Shown: piece by piece, positions 1 through 7,150 of the stretch | Layout: every line of letters starts with the position of its first letter | Numbering within the stretch: the stretch's first letter is position 1 | Notes under the pieces: model-generated | The model's database searches: none | Seen by the model: only the letters and a program-made list of their open reading frames with translations | Told to the model about the DNA's origin: nothing | Assembly: GCA_947623795.1 (NCBI GenBank) | Contig: CANQHS010000037.1 | Location: 1-8,231 of the forward strand | From: an uncultured Clostridia bacterium | Lineage (GTDB): Bacteria; Bacillota; Clostridia; Christensenellales; UBA1242 | Direction of reading: 5' to 3' | Length of the DNA: 8,231 nucleotides | Program-made: the position numbers and the translations under genes

Positions 1-98
1 CCCCCCAAATTCTATTTCATCCATAATGGCACTGATTTGTGGCTCAAGTGGTGAAATATTTGGGTTTTGCCGCTAAAAGTGGTGTTCTTTTTTCATTT

Positions 99-155
99 TG
101 GCGGAGAGTGAGGGATTTGAACCCTCGCGCGCAAAGCCAATTGGCACAAGGCCTT
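99..155 (-). pseudogene. 3' fragment of a serine-type tRNA
   Basis: Read on the minus strand, the segment ends in an encoded CCA (99-101), discriminator G (102) and acceptor 3' strand ACTCTCC (103-109). Before these lies a perfect T arm: stem 110-114 pairs with 122-126 around the loop TTCAAAT (115-121). The CTCTCCGCCA ending is typical of bacterial tRNA-Ser. Upstream, 133-138 can pair with 150-155 to form a 6-bp stem that could be the long variable arm; it contains a G-U pair possible only in minus-strand RNA, which favours this strand. I find no matching acceptor 5' strand (GGAGAGT expected), D arm or anticodon arm to the right. It therefore looks like a truncated tRNA or a remnant of an attachment-site duplication. 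The T arm and acceptor are seen directly; the serine identity is inferred. Confidence 0.55.
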
Positions 156-371
156 TTTTGACGCTTGCTTGTTGATTATAGCAAATAAAATTTTAGTTGT
201 CAACCTAAAAAACAAAATTTTTAAATTTTCTTTTGTGTGTTGCAAAGCAAGTTGGTCAACTTAGGTGCGATGCAATTTGAAACATTTTCGAAATTGAAAA
301 TATTTTAAGCGGAAACGTTAAATTTTAACAAAAAACAGCAAAAAATATGGTAAATTGCCTATAAAAATGAA
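156..371. other. AT-rich intergenic spacer with short dyad symmetries
   Basis: I see no credible coding sequence here. The spacer contains three short inverted repeats. The first is at 191-210, an imperfect dyad centred on GTTGTCAAC. The second is at 249-262, AAGTTG-GT-CAACTT, a perfect 6-bp dyad. The third is at 317-329, GTTAAA-T-TTTAAC. The first two share the half-site GTTG/CAAC and could be protein-binding sites, but in DNA this AT-rich such dyads also arise by chance. Confidence 0.4.
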
Positions 372-393
372 AAAGACCGCTGATGCGGTCTTT
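372..393 (-). terminator. Intrinsic terminator of the 52-residue gene
   Basis: A perfect 9-bp stem (AAAGACCGC at 372-380 with GCGGTCTTT at 385-393) closes a 4-base loop. On the minus strand it is followed by a T-rich tract (TTTTTCATTTTTAT). It lies about 10 bases past the stop codon of the 404-562 gene, so that gene is probably a single-gene transcript. The plus strand has only TTT and no U tract, so it should act mainly in one direction. Confidence 0.88.
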
Positions 394-403
394 AAAGTTG
401 GAA

Positions 404-562
404 CTATTCGCCCATTGTATAGTAACTGCCTGAATGCTGAGTGGCAGGGAATCTTTTACCTTTTTCTAGGTAAAGGCTACCACCATTATGGCCGTTTTCA
501 TCGTAGGCAACATATGTTGCAGACTTTGGAACGACATCTCCAGGGGTCCATTTTTTAGACAT
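404..562 (-). CDS. Small YjzC-like protein, 52 residues
   Basis: This is a short complete gene of 53 codons with its stop. It starts at ATG 562-560 and ends at TAG 406-404. The near-perfect Shine-Dalgarno sequence AAGGAGGTG lies 4 bases before the start, and an intrinsic terminator follows the stop, so expression is very likely. The protein begins MSKKWTPGDVVPKSATY, then YDENGHNGGSLYLEKGKRFP and PATQHSGSYYTMGE. The pattern PG-x3-P-x-S-x2-Y, a central glycine turn, then G-x-RFP-x-T, resembles the small Bacillus YjzC family as I recall it. The family match is inferred and no molecular function is known to me. There is no signal peptide, membrane segment or cysteine, so it is probably a soluble cytoplasmic protein. 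It is transcribed divergently from addB. The plus-strand reading at 355-558 is its antisense shadow. Confidence 0.85.
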   Translation of the reverse strand: MSKKWTPGDVVPKSATYVAYDENGHNGGSLYLEKGKRFPATQHSGSYYTMGE

Positions 563-566
563 ATAG

Positions 567-580
567 CACCTCCTTAGGTG
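567..580 (-). promoter_or_regulatory. Hairpin containing the ribosome binding site of the 52-residue gene
   Basis: On the minus strand the leader reads CACCT-AAGG-AGGTG, a 5-bp stem with a 4-base loop. The Shine-Dalgarno sequence AAGGAGGTG occupies the loop and the 3' arm, ending 4 bases before the ATG. The upstream CACCT copies part of the anti-Shine-Dalgarno sequence and can mask the site. The pairing is seen directly; any control of translation is inference. Confidence 0.5.
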
Positions 581-648
581 TATTTTGTGTAGGTTGTAGC
601 TAAATATTCGTGCGTTTTATTTGCAAATTTTGGAAATTGAAAATTTCA

Positions 649-677
649 TTGCAAAAATTGTAAGAATATGATATAAT
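649..677 (+). promoter_or_regulatory. addB-addA promoter (sigma-70/SigA type)
   Basis: The -35 box is TTGCAA (649-654), followed by a 17-base spacer and a consensus -10 box TATAAT (672-677). The expected transcription start, about 7 bases after the -10 box, falls on the A of the addB start codon at 684. This implies a leaderless transcript. Confidence 0.82.
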
Positions 678-683
678 TTTTAT

Positions 684-3641
684 ATGTTAAGGCTAATTAA
701 TGTTCCATCATTCTACTCGTCACTATATATGGTGGCGGATTTTTGCCGCGAACACGACAAAGTGGAGATTGTTGTTCGGGACAAACTTAGCCTTTTTATG
801 GAAAAATTCATATTTGAAAAGTTGAACATATCTGCAAGTTTCAATATAAAGGTCAGCACACTCAATAGATTCGCAAAACGCAACCTTGAAGTAGACAAAA
901 ATAGCCAGATTTCAAAAATTGGCGCAATCATTTTAGTGCATAAACTATTAAATGAGCATATCGATGAATTTGAAATTTTCAAAAACAAGGCATATTCTTT
1001 TAGTTATGCGGATGAAATTTTTAAAACAATCGGCCAGTTGAAATCGTCAAAGATAAGTTTTGACGAAATGAAGGCTTTTAAAAGCGAGGACGTGCAACTG
1101 AATGGGAAAATTAAAGATTTAGCACGGATTTTTGAACTGTATGAAGAGAACAAGGCGGGCAAACTCGATTCGACAGATATGTTTTTGATGAGTGCGTTTT
1201 ATCTGGACGATATAGAAAATGAAAACATTATTTTTGCAGGTTTTGATGATTTCACTGCCATTGAATATTCGATTATTGAAAGGCTGGCATTGAAAAACGA
1301 TGTCAATATTGTGAACTATTTTTCAACAAGCGGCAACAGGCACATTTTTAATGGCGAAGTTTTAAGTCAATTGAAAAATATTGCATATACAGCAGAAATT
1401 GGCTTTGCGGTTGAAACACCCAAAATTAAAAATGAAGATTTAAAAACTTTTTTGGAAAAGAATTTATTTTCGTTTGAAAACAACACAATAAATTTGAAGG
1501 AAGAAAGAGTTAAAATTTTTGCGGGCAAAAGCGTTGCGGACGAAATTGAATTTGTTGCTAGGGATATAAAAAACAAGGTTATTGCGGGCAAAAAATTTGA
1601 TGATTTTGGCATTGCAATTTTCGACCTTGAAAGTGCCAAAAAAGTTAACGAAATTTTCACAAAATATGACATCAATTTTTATCTTGATAATGAACTTAAA
1701 TTTACAAATAGCATTTTGTTTAAATTCTTTTGTTCAGTGTTCAAATACAATTTGGAAGGCTACAATTTGGTTAATTTGATAGACATAATAAACTCGCCAT
1801 TTTTTGATATTTTAGAGAGCAAAAAAGAAAAAATTATTGAAAAATTATCCCTTTTAAAATTTAGAGCGAAGATAGACGAAAAAACGAATGTTGATATCGA
1901 TAATTTTGATGATTTGAAAATGTTTTTGCGCTATTTGGACTTTAATAAAAATGACGATGTTGAATCGATTGTTGGCAAAATAAATAGCGCAATTTTGAAC
2001 TTAAAAATTGATGAAAAATTAAACTATCTTGCCGAGAAAAAAACGAATTTGCAAGATAAAATTTTGTTAACAAAATCGGTTGAAGTTTTAAATGCGCTTT
2101 TATGTGATATTTATTCGTTTTATAAAGAGGCAGACATCGATACTTTTTATGACATTTTTTCGTCCGCGTCAACAATCACAAATTTCAATAATTTGCCGCT
2201 CACGATTGACGCTGTTAAAATTGTTGACGCGAACAACAACTTGGAAATTTTTGATGAACTATATATTGTTAATTGCACGCAAGCGACGGCGCCAAATCTA
2301 AAATTTGATTGTGGCATAATTCTAGACGGGGAAATAGAAAAACTGAACTTCAAAAACAAACTCAATCCAACGATTGCTCATATCAACAAGTTATCTAAAT
2401 TGAGGCTTTTTAATCTTGCAACGATGTTTGAAAATTCACTTACTGTTACATATTCATTTTTGCCAAGCGAACTGATAAAAGAATTGACAAAAATCCAATT
2501 TAAAAAAGAAAATTTAAATGAAAAAAGCGAAACGAATTTTAATAAATATGTTGCTTTGTCACAAGGCGACTACATTGAAAGTTTGTGCAAGTTTGATAAC
2601 ACAAATAAATTGCTAAACAATGTTGTTCTTCAAAAAGATTTCGAGATTGATGAAGAGAATAAAAATGTCTTTGATTTAAAAACGATTTCCGCTTCGCAAT
2701 TAGAGAATTATTTTCATTGTCCTTTCAATTATTTTTTGAACAATATCTTAAAAATTCGCCCAAGTTTGGATAATGAAATTTTGTCGGTCGATGTGGGAAA
2801 TATTCTGCACGAAATTTTGTTTGAATATTACAAAAAGGATAAACAAGTTGGTGACATATATGAGTTTTGCAAAAAGCAAGTTTTTAGTTATATCGAAAAA
2901 TTTGAGCGACTAAAAATTAACATAGAAAGCCCAATTATAATCAACTTAATCGACGAGGCTGTGCGCGTTATTAATGGGTTAAATTATATTGACAAAAACA
3001 CACTTTTTAAACCTCTCAAATTTGAATATGAATTTAGCAACAAAATTGGCGGAGTAAACATTGTTGGCAAGGTGGATAGAATCGACGAATTTAACGATTT
3101 AATTCGAATTGTGGATTATAAATCTGGACGAGCAAACGCGAGTGTGGGCGAACTTTATTATGGCGACAAATTGCAATTGTTTTTGTATTCGCTTTATGTG
3201 GAGCAGAACTTGAAAAAACGCGCGGTTGGCGGATTCTATTTGCCACTTCATAATGCGTATTCGCGTGGAGTGGCTTCGCCTTATTCTTTAAAAGGATTCT
3301 ATATAAACGAGCCTGAAATTTTAAAGGCGATGGACGTTCGCCTTGGCGAAAACGACAAGAGCGATATTGTAAACATTCGTTTGTCCTCAAGCGGCAAAGC
3401 AAGAAAGACGATAGGCTATAAAGAACTTGAATCAAGCGAGATGGATCGATTGCAAGACTATGCATATAAGATAAGTGAAGCCGCTATTGGCGAAATTAAA
3501 TCGGGATATATTGCTCCGCGACCTAGTGAGGATAGTAATCCGTGCGAATTTTGCGCTTATAAGCACATTTGCTTGCATGATAGCTCGGGAATTAAATTTA
3601 GAGCAGCAAAGAAAGTAAATTTGGATAGTTTTAAGGAATGA
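684..3641 (+). CDS. addB: AddB/RexB-type subunit of the ATP-dependent helicase-nuclease, without Walker A
   Basis: With AddA this protein resects double-strand DNA ends for homologous recombination. The N-terminal part keeps the AddB pattern (VVRDKLSLFMEKFIFEKL near residues 30-47, then a V-S-T-L-N-R-F motif) but lacks the GxxGxGKT Walker A usually found near residue 10, so this subunit is unlikely to bind ATP. The C-terminal nuclease is intact: H709, D798 in GKVDRID, D811-Y-K813, and Q831 in LQLFLY. Four cysteines (C679, C954, C957, C963) match the AddB iron-sulfur cluster, with C-x2-C-x5-C at the end. At 985 residues it is shorter than Bacillus AddB (about 1,166). The start is fixed: an in-frame TGA lies at 669-671, and no Shine-Dalgarno sequence is present, as expected for a leaderless mRNA. 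addA follows after one base. Confidence 0.93.
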   Translation: MLRLINVPSFYSSLYMVADFCREHDKVEIVVRDKLSLFMEKFIFEKLNISASFNIKVSTLNRFAKRNLEVDKNSQISKIGAIILVHKLLNEHIDEFEIFKNKAYSFSYADEIFKTIGQLKSSKISFDEMKAFKSEDVQLNGKIKDLARIFELYEENKAGKLDSTDMFLMSAFYLDDIENENIIFAGFDDFTAIEYSIIERLALKNDVNIVNYFSTSGNRHIFNGEVLSQLKNIAYTAEIGFAVETPKIKNEDLKTFLEKNLFSFENNTINLKEERVKIFAGKSVADEIEFVARDIKNKVIAGKKFDDFGIAIFDLESAKKVNEIFTKYDINFYLDNELKFTNSILFKFFCSVFKYNLEGYNLVNLIDIINSPFFDILESKKEKIIEKLSLLKFRAKIDEKTNVDIDNFDDLKMFLRYLDFNKNDDVESIVGKINSAILNLKIDEKLNYLAEKKTNLQDKILLTKSVEVLNALLCDIYSFYKEADIDTFYDIFSSASTITNFNNLPLTIDAVKIVDANNNLEIFDELYIVNCTQATAPNLKFDCGIILDGEIEKLNFKNKLNPTIAHINKLSKLRLFNLATMFENSLTVTYSFLPSELIKELTKIQFKKENLNEKSETNFNKYVALSQGDYIESLCKFDNTNKLLNNVVLQKDFEIDEENKNVFDLKTISASQLENYFHCPFNYFLNNILKIRPSLDNEILSVDVGNILHEILFEYYKKDKQVGDIYEFCKKQVFSYIEKFERLKINIESPIIINLIDEAVRVINGLNYIDKNTLFKPLKFEYEFSNKIGGVNIVGKVDRIDEFNDLIRIVDYKSGRANASVGELYYGDKLQLFLYSLYVEQNLKKRAVGGFYLPLHNAYSRGVASPYSLKGFYINEPEILKAMDVRLGENDKSDIVNIRLSSSGKARKTIGYKELESSEMDRLQDYAYKISEAAIGEIKSGYIAPRPSEDSNPCEFCAYKHICLHDSSGIKFRAAKKVNLDSFKE
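3633..3637 (+). promoter_or_regulatory. Ribosome binding site of addA inside the end of addB
   Basis: AAGGA lies 5 bases before the addA ATG at 3643, within the last codons of addB. It supports this start and translation of addA from the shared mRNA, in contrast to addB, which has no such site. Confidence 0.7.
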
Positions 3642-3642
3642 T

Positions 3643-6600
3643 ATGAAAATTCAAGATGATATTTTAAATTCAACATCTAAAAATGAATTGGTTAGTGCGG
3701 GTGCGGGCAGTGGGAAGACCACTGTCATGATAAATAAAATTTCCAATTTGATTATCGAAAAACATGTGCCTGTTGAAAATTTTTTGGTGGTTACATTTAC
3801 GGTTCTTGCGGCAACAGAGATGAAGGAAAGGCTAATTAAGAATTTGCAATCGAAATTGGAAGAATCTAATGACAAAGAAAACATTTTAAATGTCATTGAG
3901 CAGATAAAAACTGCCAGCATAGACACAATAGACGGCTTTAATAGCAAAACAATAAAGAAATATTTTTATGAATTGAACATATCTCCAAACATAGAGATTA
4001 TTTCTGACGCAACGCGAGATTATTTCTTGATGAAAGCCATGCGAAAAACCATTGAGCAATACTCAAAAACGGACAAAATTAATATTTTGTTAGATTTGTT
4101 TGGCGGCAACAGACGAAACTTTAAAAGCTTGGAAGAAATGATTTTGTCGATATATTTTAAAGTTGTAAATTTGTATGACTACAATAAGTTTTTGACGGAC
4201 TCAATAAATGAATATAAAAATCCTGTTAAATCTGAGAATGTTGTCAACTCATATATTTGTGATAATGTGAACATTTTGAAAGCAAAAATCATTGAAAGTG
4301 GAGCGAAAAACGAAAAAATTGATGATTTTTTTAAAATTTTAAGCCAATTCAACAAAAATTTGAGTTTAAAAACCAACCTGAGCTTCTTAAAAAATCTTGT
4401 TGAACCTAAATTTTCCGCCGCTGAGAAAAAGGATGAAGCCGTTAATTTTGTTTCTTCCAACATCAAAGACATTTTGGCACTAAAAAAAGAGATCATTGAA
4501 AATGATATAGATGAAAATTTTGACCTAAAAAACGAAAAAATTGTGATTTATTTTGAATTTTTAATTGAAATTTTGCAAATTTTCATCAAAAATTATAATT
4601 CAATTAAAGAAAAAAATAATTTGATTGATTTTAATGACCTAAATAGGCTCATGTTGAAACTTTTAGAAAATGAAAATGTTAAAGCTGAGTTGATTTCGCG
4701 ATATAAATACATTTTTATTGATGAATATCAAGATGTGAATCCGCTTCAAGATATGCTCATGTCGAATCTTATTGGAAAGGACACGACCGTTTTTATGGTG
4801 GGCGATGTTAAACAATCGATTTATGGATTTAGGGGAGCGAGCCCAGAGTGGTTCTTGAACAAATATAACAATCTTAAACTCAACAAAAATGCGGGCGAAG
4901 TTTTTGATATGAACATCAACTTCCGTTCCAACCCACTAATTTTGCAATTTATCAACGACATTTTTGAAAAGTTGATGACAAAAAACATTGCGGACATCGA
5001 TTATAAAAATGATTGTTTAATAGAACCGATGCGTGATGATATAGTCGATAACAAAGTTAACATTCTTCTTGTTAAAAAGAGCGACAAAGAGTTGGCTTCT
5101 GGGCTATATAGCGTTAAAAATGATAACAACGAAAAAGAGCAATCAACGGATTTCAAACAAGCAATGTTGGTTGCAAAAATTATAACCGAATTAATTGACA
5201 CTGAATTCTATGATGCGTCAATAAAATCAACACGATTGCTCACATATAGCGACATTGCAATTCTCACTCAAACTGAAAAGGGAGATGCATATAATGAACT
5301 TATTGATGTCTTAAAATCCATACATATTCCACTTGACAGAAACAACAAAGTGGAAGTTAATTTAAGTGAGGGAATCAAACTCGTTTTGTCAATTCTAAAA
5401 TGCGTCACAAACAGTGCCGATGATGTGGATTTTTTGGCGTGCTTTATGGCTTTGACAAATTTAACTTTAAATGACTTTATTAAACTTAGAGATAAAGACG
5501 CAAGCCTAAAACAAAATCTTGAAAATTATGATAGCGATGAGGCAAGAAAAGGCTTTCAAATTTTAGATGACATAAAAAATAATTCATACACAAAATCGAA
5601 CAGCGAACTTATCCACTACATTTTGGACAAACACAAATTGAAATATTATTTTTTGCTAAAACCAAATGGCGAAAAAGAGTTGAATTTGATTGAAGATTTT
5701 TTAAACAAATTATCAAGTTATGAAAACAATTTGAGTTTAAACGAATTTATTGATGTAATTTTAAATAACGTTACAAAATCTAACGATATAAATTCTAGCG
5801 ATGGCGAAAACTCGGTCACAATCCAAACAATTCACAAAAGCAAAGGGCTGGAATATCCCGTTGTCATCTTGTTTGATTCTTCGCGAGAATTTTCATATTT
5901 GCGAGATAAGGATGCCATTTATTTTAACGAAGATATAGGTCTGGGTGTAGATTATTATGACACGGCAAATCGCGTCAAAAATTATAGCCTAACAAAATAT
6001 GCGATAAAAATCAAAAATCAATTTAAGTCATATAAAGAGCAATTGCGTCTTCTTTATGTCGCGCTGACACGGGCAAAAAACAAACTTTATATAGTGGGCG
6101 ATTACAGCGAAAATTATTTCAAGGAAAACCCCAAAAACACTTGCTACACAAACATGATTCTATCATGTTATGATGGCTTAATTGAAGGTGGAAATAGTTT
6201 TAATAATGTGAATATAAATTTTTACGATAATATAGAAGTCATCAATCGCCAAGAGGGCGAATTTAGAGAGGTGGACACTGCCAAAATTGATTTCACGTAT
6301 CCAAATGCAAACAAATTTAACATTAGCGTTAAAAACACAGTGACGGGCTTGAACTCAAAATATAGCGAAACAAACAATTTTTCAACACGTGCTTGGCTTA
6401 AACCGGAAATGCAATATGATTATGAAGAAAATAGAGCACTTGTTGGAACGCACTATCATAAGGCGCTACAAAATTTGGATTTTAGTTCAGCATATCAAAA
6501 AAACACCGATTTTGCAGATGTGGATTATAAAAAAATTGAACTAGCTCACAAAAATATTTCCAAGTTGACTGATGGGGCAATAAACATTTATAAAGAAGCG

Positions 6601-6867
6601 GAATTTATGATGTTTGTGCCATATAATGACCTCGTTCAAAGCGATGTTAAAGATAAAGTTTTAGTTCAGGGTGTGGTCGATTTGATGATTGAATACCCGG
6701 ACAGTTTTTCAATTGTTGACTATAAATTTTCGAACTTAACAGCAAAAAGTTTAAAGCAAAAATATGCTGAGCAACTTAAACTTTATAGCAAGGCTGTTGA
6801 AGAGGCTTATCATAAGCCTGTCAAACACACATACATATATTCAATAAACAGCGGGGAACTAGTTTAA
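3643..6867 (+). CDS. addA: AddA/RexA, UvrD-family helicase with C-terminal nuclease
   Basis: This is the motor subunit of the AddAB end-resection enzyme: a 3'-5' SF1A helicase that also cuts one DNA strand. All helicase motifs are visible: Walker A AGAGSGKTT (K25), motif Ia VVTFTVLAATEM, Walker B IDEYQD (D360-E361), motif III VGDVKQSIYGFRGA (Q391, R397), motif IV NFRS (R428), motif V IQTIHKSKGLEYPVV (727-741) and motif VI LLYVALTRAK (R810). The C-terminal RecB-type nuclease has H939 (GTHYHKAL), D1013 (QGVVD), D1026-Y-K1028 and Q1044 in QLKLY. The residues after DYK are FSN rather than the more usual TD. At 1,074 residues it is shorter than Bacillus AddA (about 1,232) but appears complete. It starts one base after addB and so is cotranscribed with it. 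Its TAA overlaps the stop of the convergent gene at 6864. Confidence 0.97.
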   Translation: MKIQDDILNSTSKNELVSAGAGSGKTTVMINKISNLIIEKHVPVENFLVVTFTVLAATEMKERLIKNLQSKLEESNDKENILNVIEQIKTASIDTIDGFNSKTIKKYFYELNISPNIEIISDATRDYFLMKAMRKTIEQYSKTDKINILLDLFGGNRRNFKSLEEMILSIYFKVVNLYDYNKFLTDSINEYKNPVKSENVVNSYICDNVNILKAKIIESGAKNEKIDDFFKILSQFNKNLSLKTNLSFLKNLVEPKFSAAEKKDEAVNFVSSNIKDILALKKEIIENDIDENFDLKNEKIVIYFEFLIEILQIFIKNYNSIKEKNNLIDFNDLNRLMLKLLENENVKAELISRYKYIFIDEYQDVNPLQDMLMSNLIGKDTTVFMVGDVKQSIYGFRGASPEWFLNKYNNLKLNKNAGEVFDMNINFRSNPLILQFINDIFEKLMTKNIADIDYKNDCLIEPMRDDIVDNKVNILLVKKSDKELASGLYSVKNDNNEKEQSTDFKQAMLVAKIITELIDTEFYDASIKSTRLLTYSDIAILTQTEKGDAYNELIDVLKSIHIPLDRNNKVEVNLSEGIKLVLSILKCVTNSADDVDFLACFMALTNLTLNDFIKLRDKDASLKQNLENYDSDEARKGFQILDDIKNNSYTKSNSELIHYILDKHKLKYYFLLKPNGEKELNLIEDFLNKLSSYENNLSLNEFIDVILNNVTKSNDINSSDGENSVTIQTIHKSKGLEYPVVILFDSSREFSYLRDKDAIYFNEDIGLGVDYYDTANRVKNYSLTKYAIKIKNQFKSYKEQLRLLYVALTRAKNKLYIVGDYSENYFKENPKNTCYTNMILSCYDGLIEGGNSFNNVNINFYDNIEVINRQEGEFREVDTAKIDFTYPNANKFNISVKNTVTGLNSKYSETNNFSTRAWLKPEMQYDYEENRALVGTHYHKALQNLDFSSAYQKNTDFADVDYKKIELAHKNISKLTDGAINIYKEAEFMMFVPYNDLVQSDVKDKVLVQGVVDLMIEYPDSFSIVDYKFSNLTAKSLKQKYAEQLKLYSKAVEEAYHKPVKHTYIYSINSGELV

Positions 6868-7097
6868 TTCGAATCGATTGGAATATTGTCCTCATTTAAA
6901 ATTTTAATTTGGTGCTTTTTTAAAAGATTGAGATAGCCGCTCCACATATATTCCCTTATTGGAATGGGTTTGTGGTTATCAAAATATATAACCAAAGCGG
7001 GATAGATATGGTGATAGCACTTAAAGATGCTCGCACCAATAGTGTGCCCGCTCTCGATCAATCGTTTTGCCATAGCGTGATAATTATAATAGGCCAT
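6864..7097 (-). CDS. Small conserved-looking protein of unknown function, 77 residues
   Basis: The reading frame runs from ATG 7097-7095 to TAA 6866-6864. The protein opens MAYYNYHAMAKRLIESGH, then has a hydrophobic stretch YPALVIYFDNHKPIPIREYMW and an end rich in K, N and D. The pattern YNYHA-x-AKRLI...PALVxYF...PIRE matches, from memory, a small Firmicutes family that databases sometimes label 'thermostable hemolysin delta-VPH'. I know of no support for that label, and there is no signal peptide or clear membrane helix. An in-frame TAG two codons upstream fixes this as the earliest start. There is no Shine-Dalgarno sequence at normal spacing; AAGGA lies 19 bases away. It converges on addA with overlapping stops and no terminator between them, and diverges from mrnC. 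Function unknown. Confidence 0.78.
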   Translation of the reverse strand: MAYYNYHAMAKRLIESGHTIGASIFKCYHHIYPALVIYFDNHKPIPIREYMWSGYLNLLKKHQIKILNEDNIPIDSN

Positions 7098-7116
7098 ATG
7101 CTAGTTTGTGCATATG
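7095..7116. repeat. 7-bp inverted repeat over the start of the 77-residue gene
   Basis: CATATGC (7095-7101) and GCATATG (7110-7116) are exact reverse complements separated by 8 bases. On the minus strand the 3' arm contains the ATG start of the 77-residue gene, and the 5' arm contains a second, out-of-frame ATG close to the predicted transcription start. It could be an operator or an mRNA hairpin masking the start codon. The symmetry is seen directly; the function is inferred. Confidence 0.5.
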
Positions 7117-7121
7117 TCCTT

Positions 7122-7150
7122 ATTTTATTTAATAAAAATTCTCTTTACAA
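7122..7150 (-). promoter_or_regulatory. Promoter of the 77-residue minus-strand gene
   Basis: On the minus strand the -35 box is TTGTAA (7150-7145), with a 17-base spacer and -10 box TAAAAT (7127-7122). The expected transcription start is near 7115, about 18 bases before the ATG at 7097. Its -35 box overlaps that of the divergent mrnC promoter. Confidence 0.6.

Noticed and set aside
1..24. Possible start of a minus-strand gene reading MDEIEFGG to the window edge
   Set aside because: Only eight codons are visible, and there is no ribosome binding site or promoter before the ATG.
46..84. AAGTGGTG occurring twice (46-53 and 77-84)
   Set aside because: Eight-base copies at a single pair, with no further units or flanking similarity; likely chance.
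133..159. Plus-strand terminator-like hairpin followed by six T residues
   Set aside because: On the plus strand the stem has an A-C mismatch and no gene precedes it. The pairing is better on the minus strand, where it fits a tRNA variable arm.
355..558. 67-residue plus-strand reading frame
   Set aside because: It is antisense to the 52-residue gene, which has a strong ribosome binding site and terminator; this frame has neither and spans the terminator hairpin.
3091..3465. 124-residue minus-strand reading frame
   Set aside because: It lies within the conserved nuclease domain of addB and has no recognisable family pattern; a shadow.
684..6867. addAB as an undescribed defence or anti-phage helicase-nuclease pair
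   Set aside because: Motif order, iron-sulfur cysteine spacing and addB-addA gene order fit the housekeeping AddAB/RexAB recombination enzyme, with no neighbouring defence genes.
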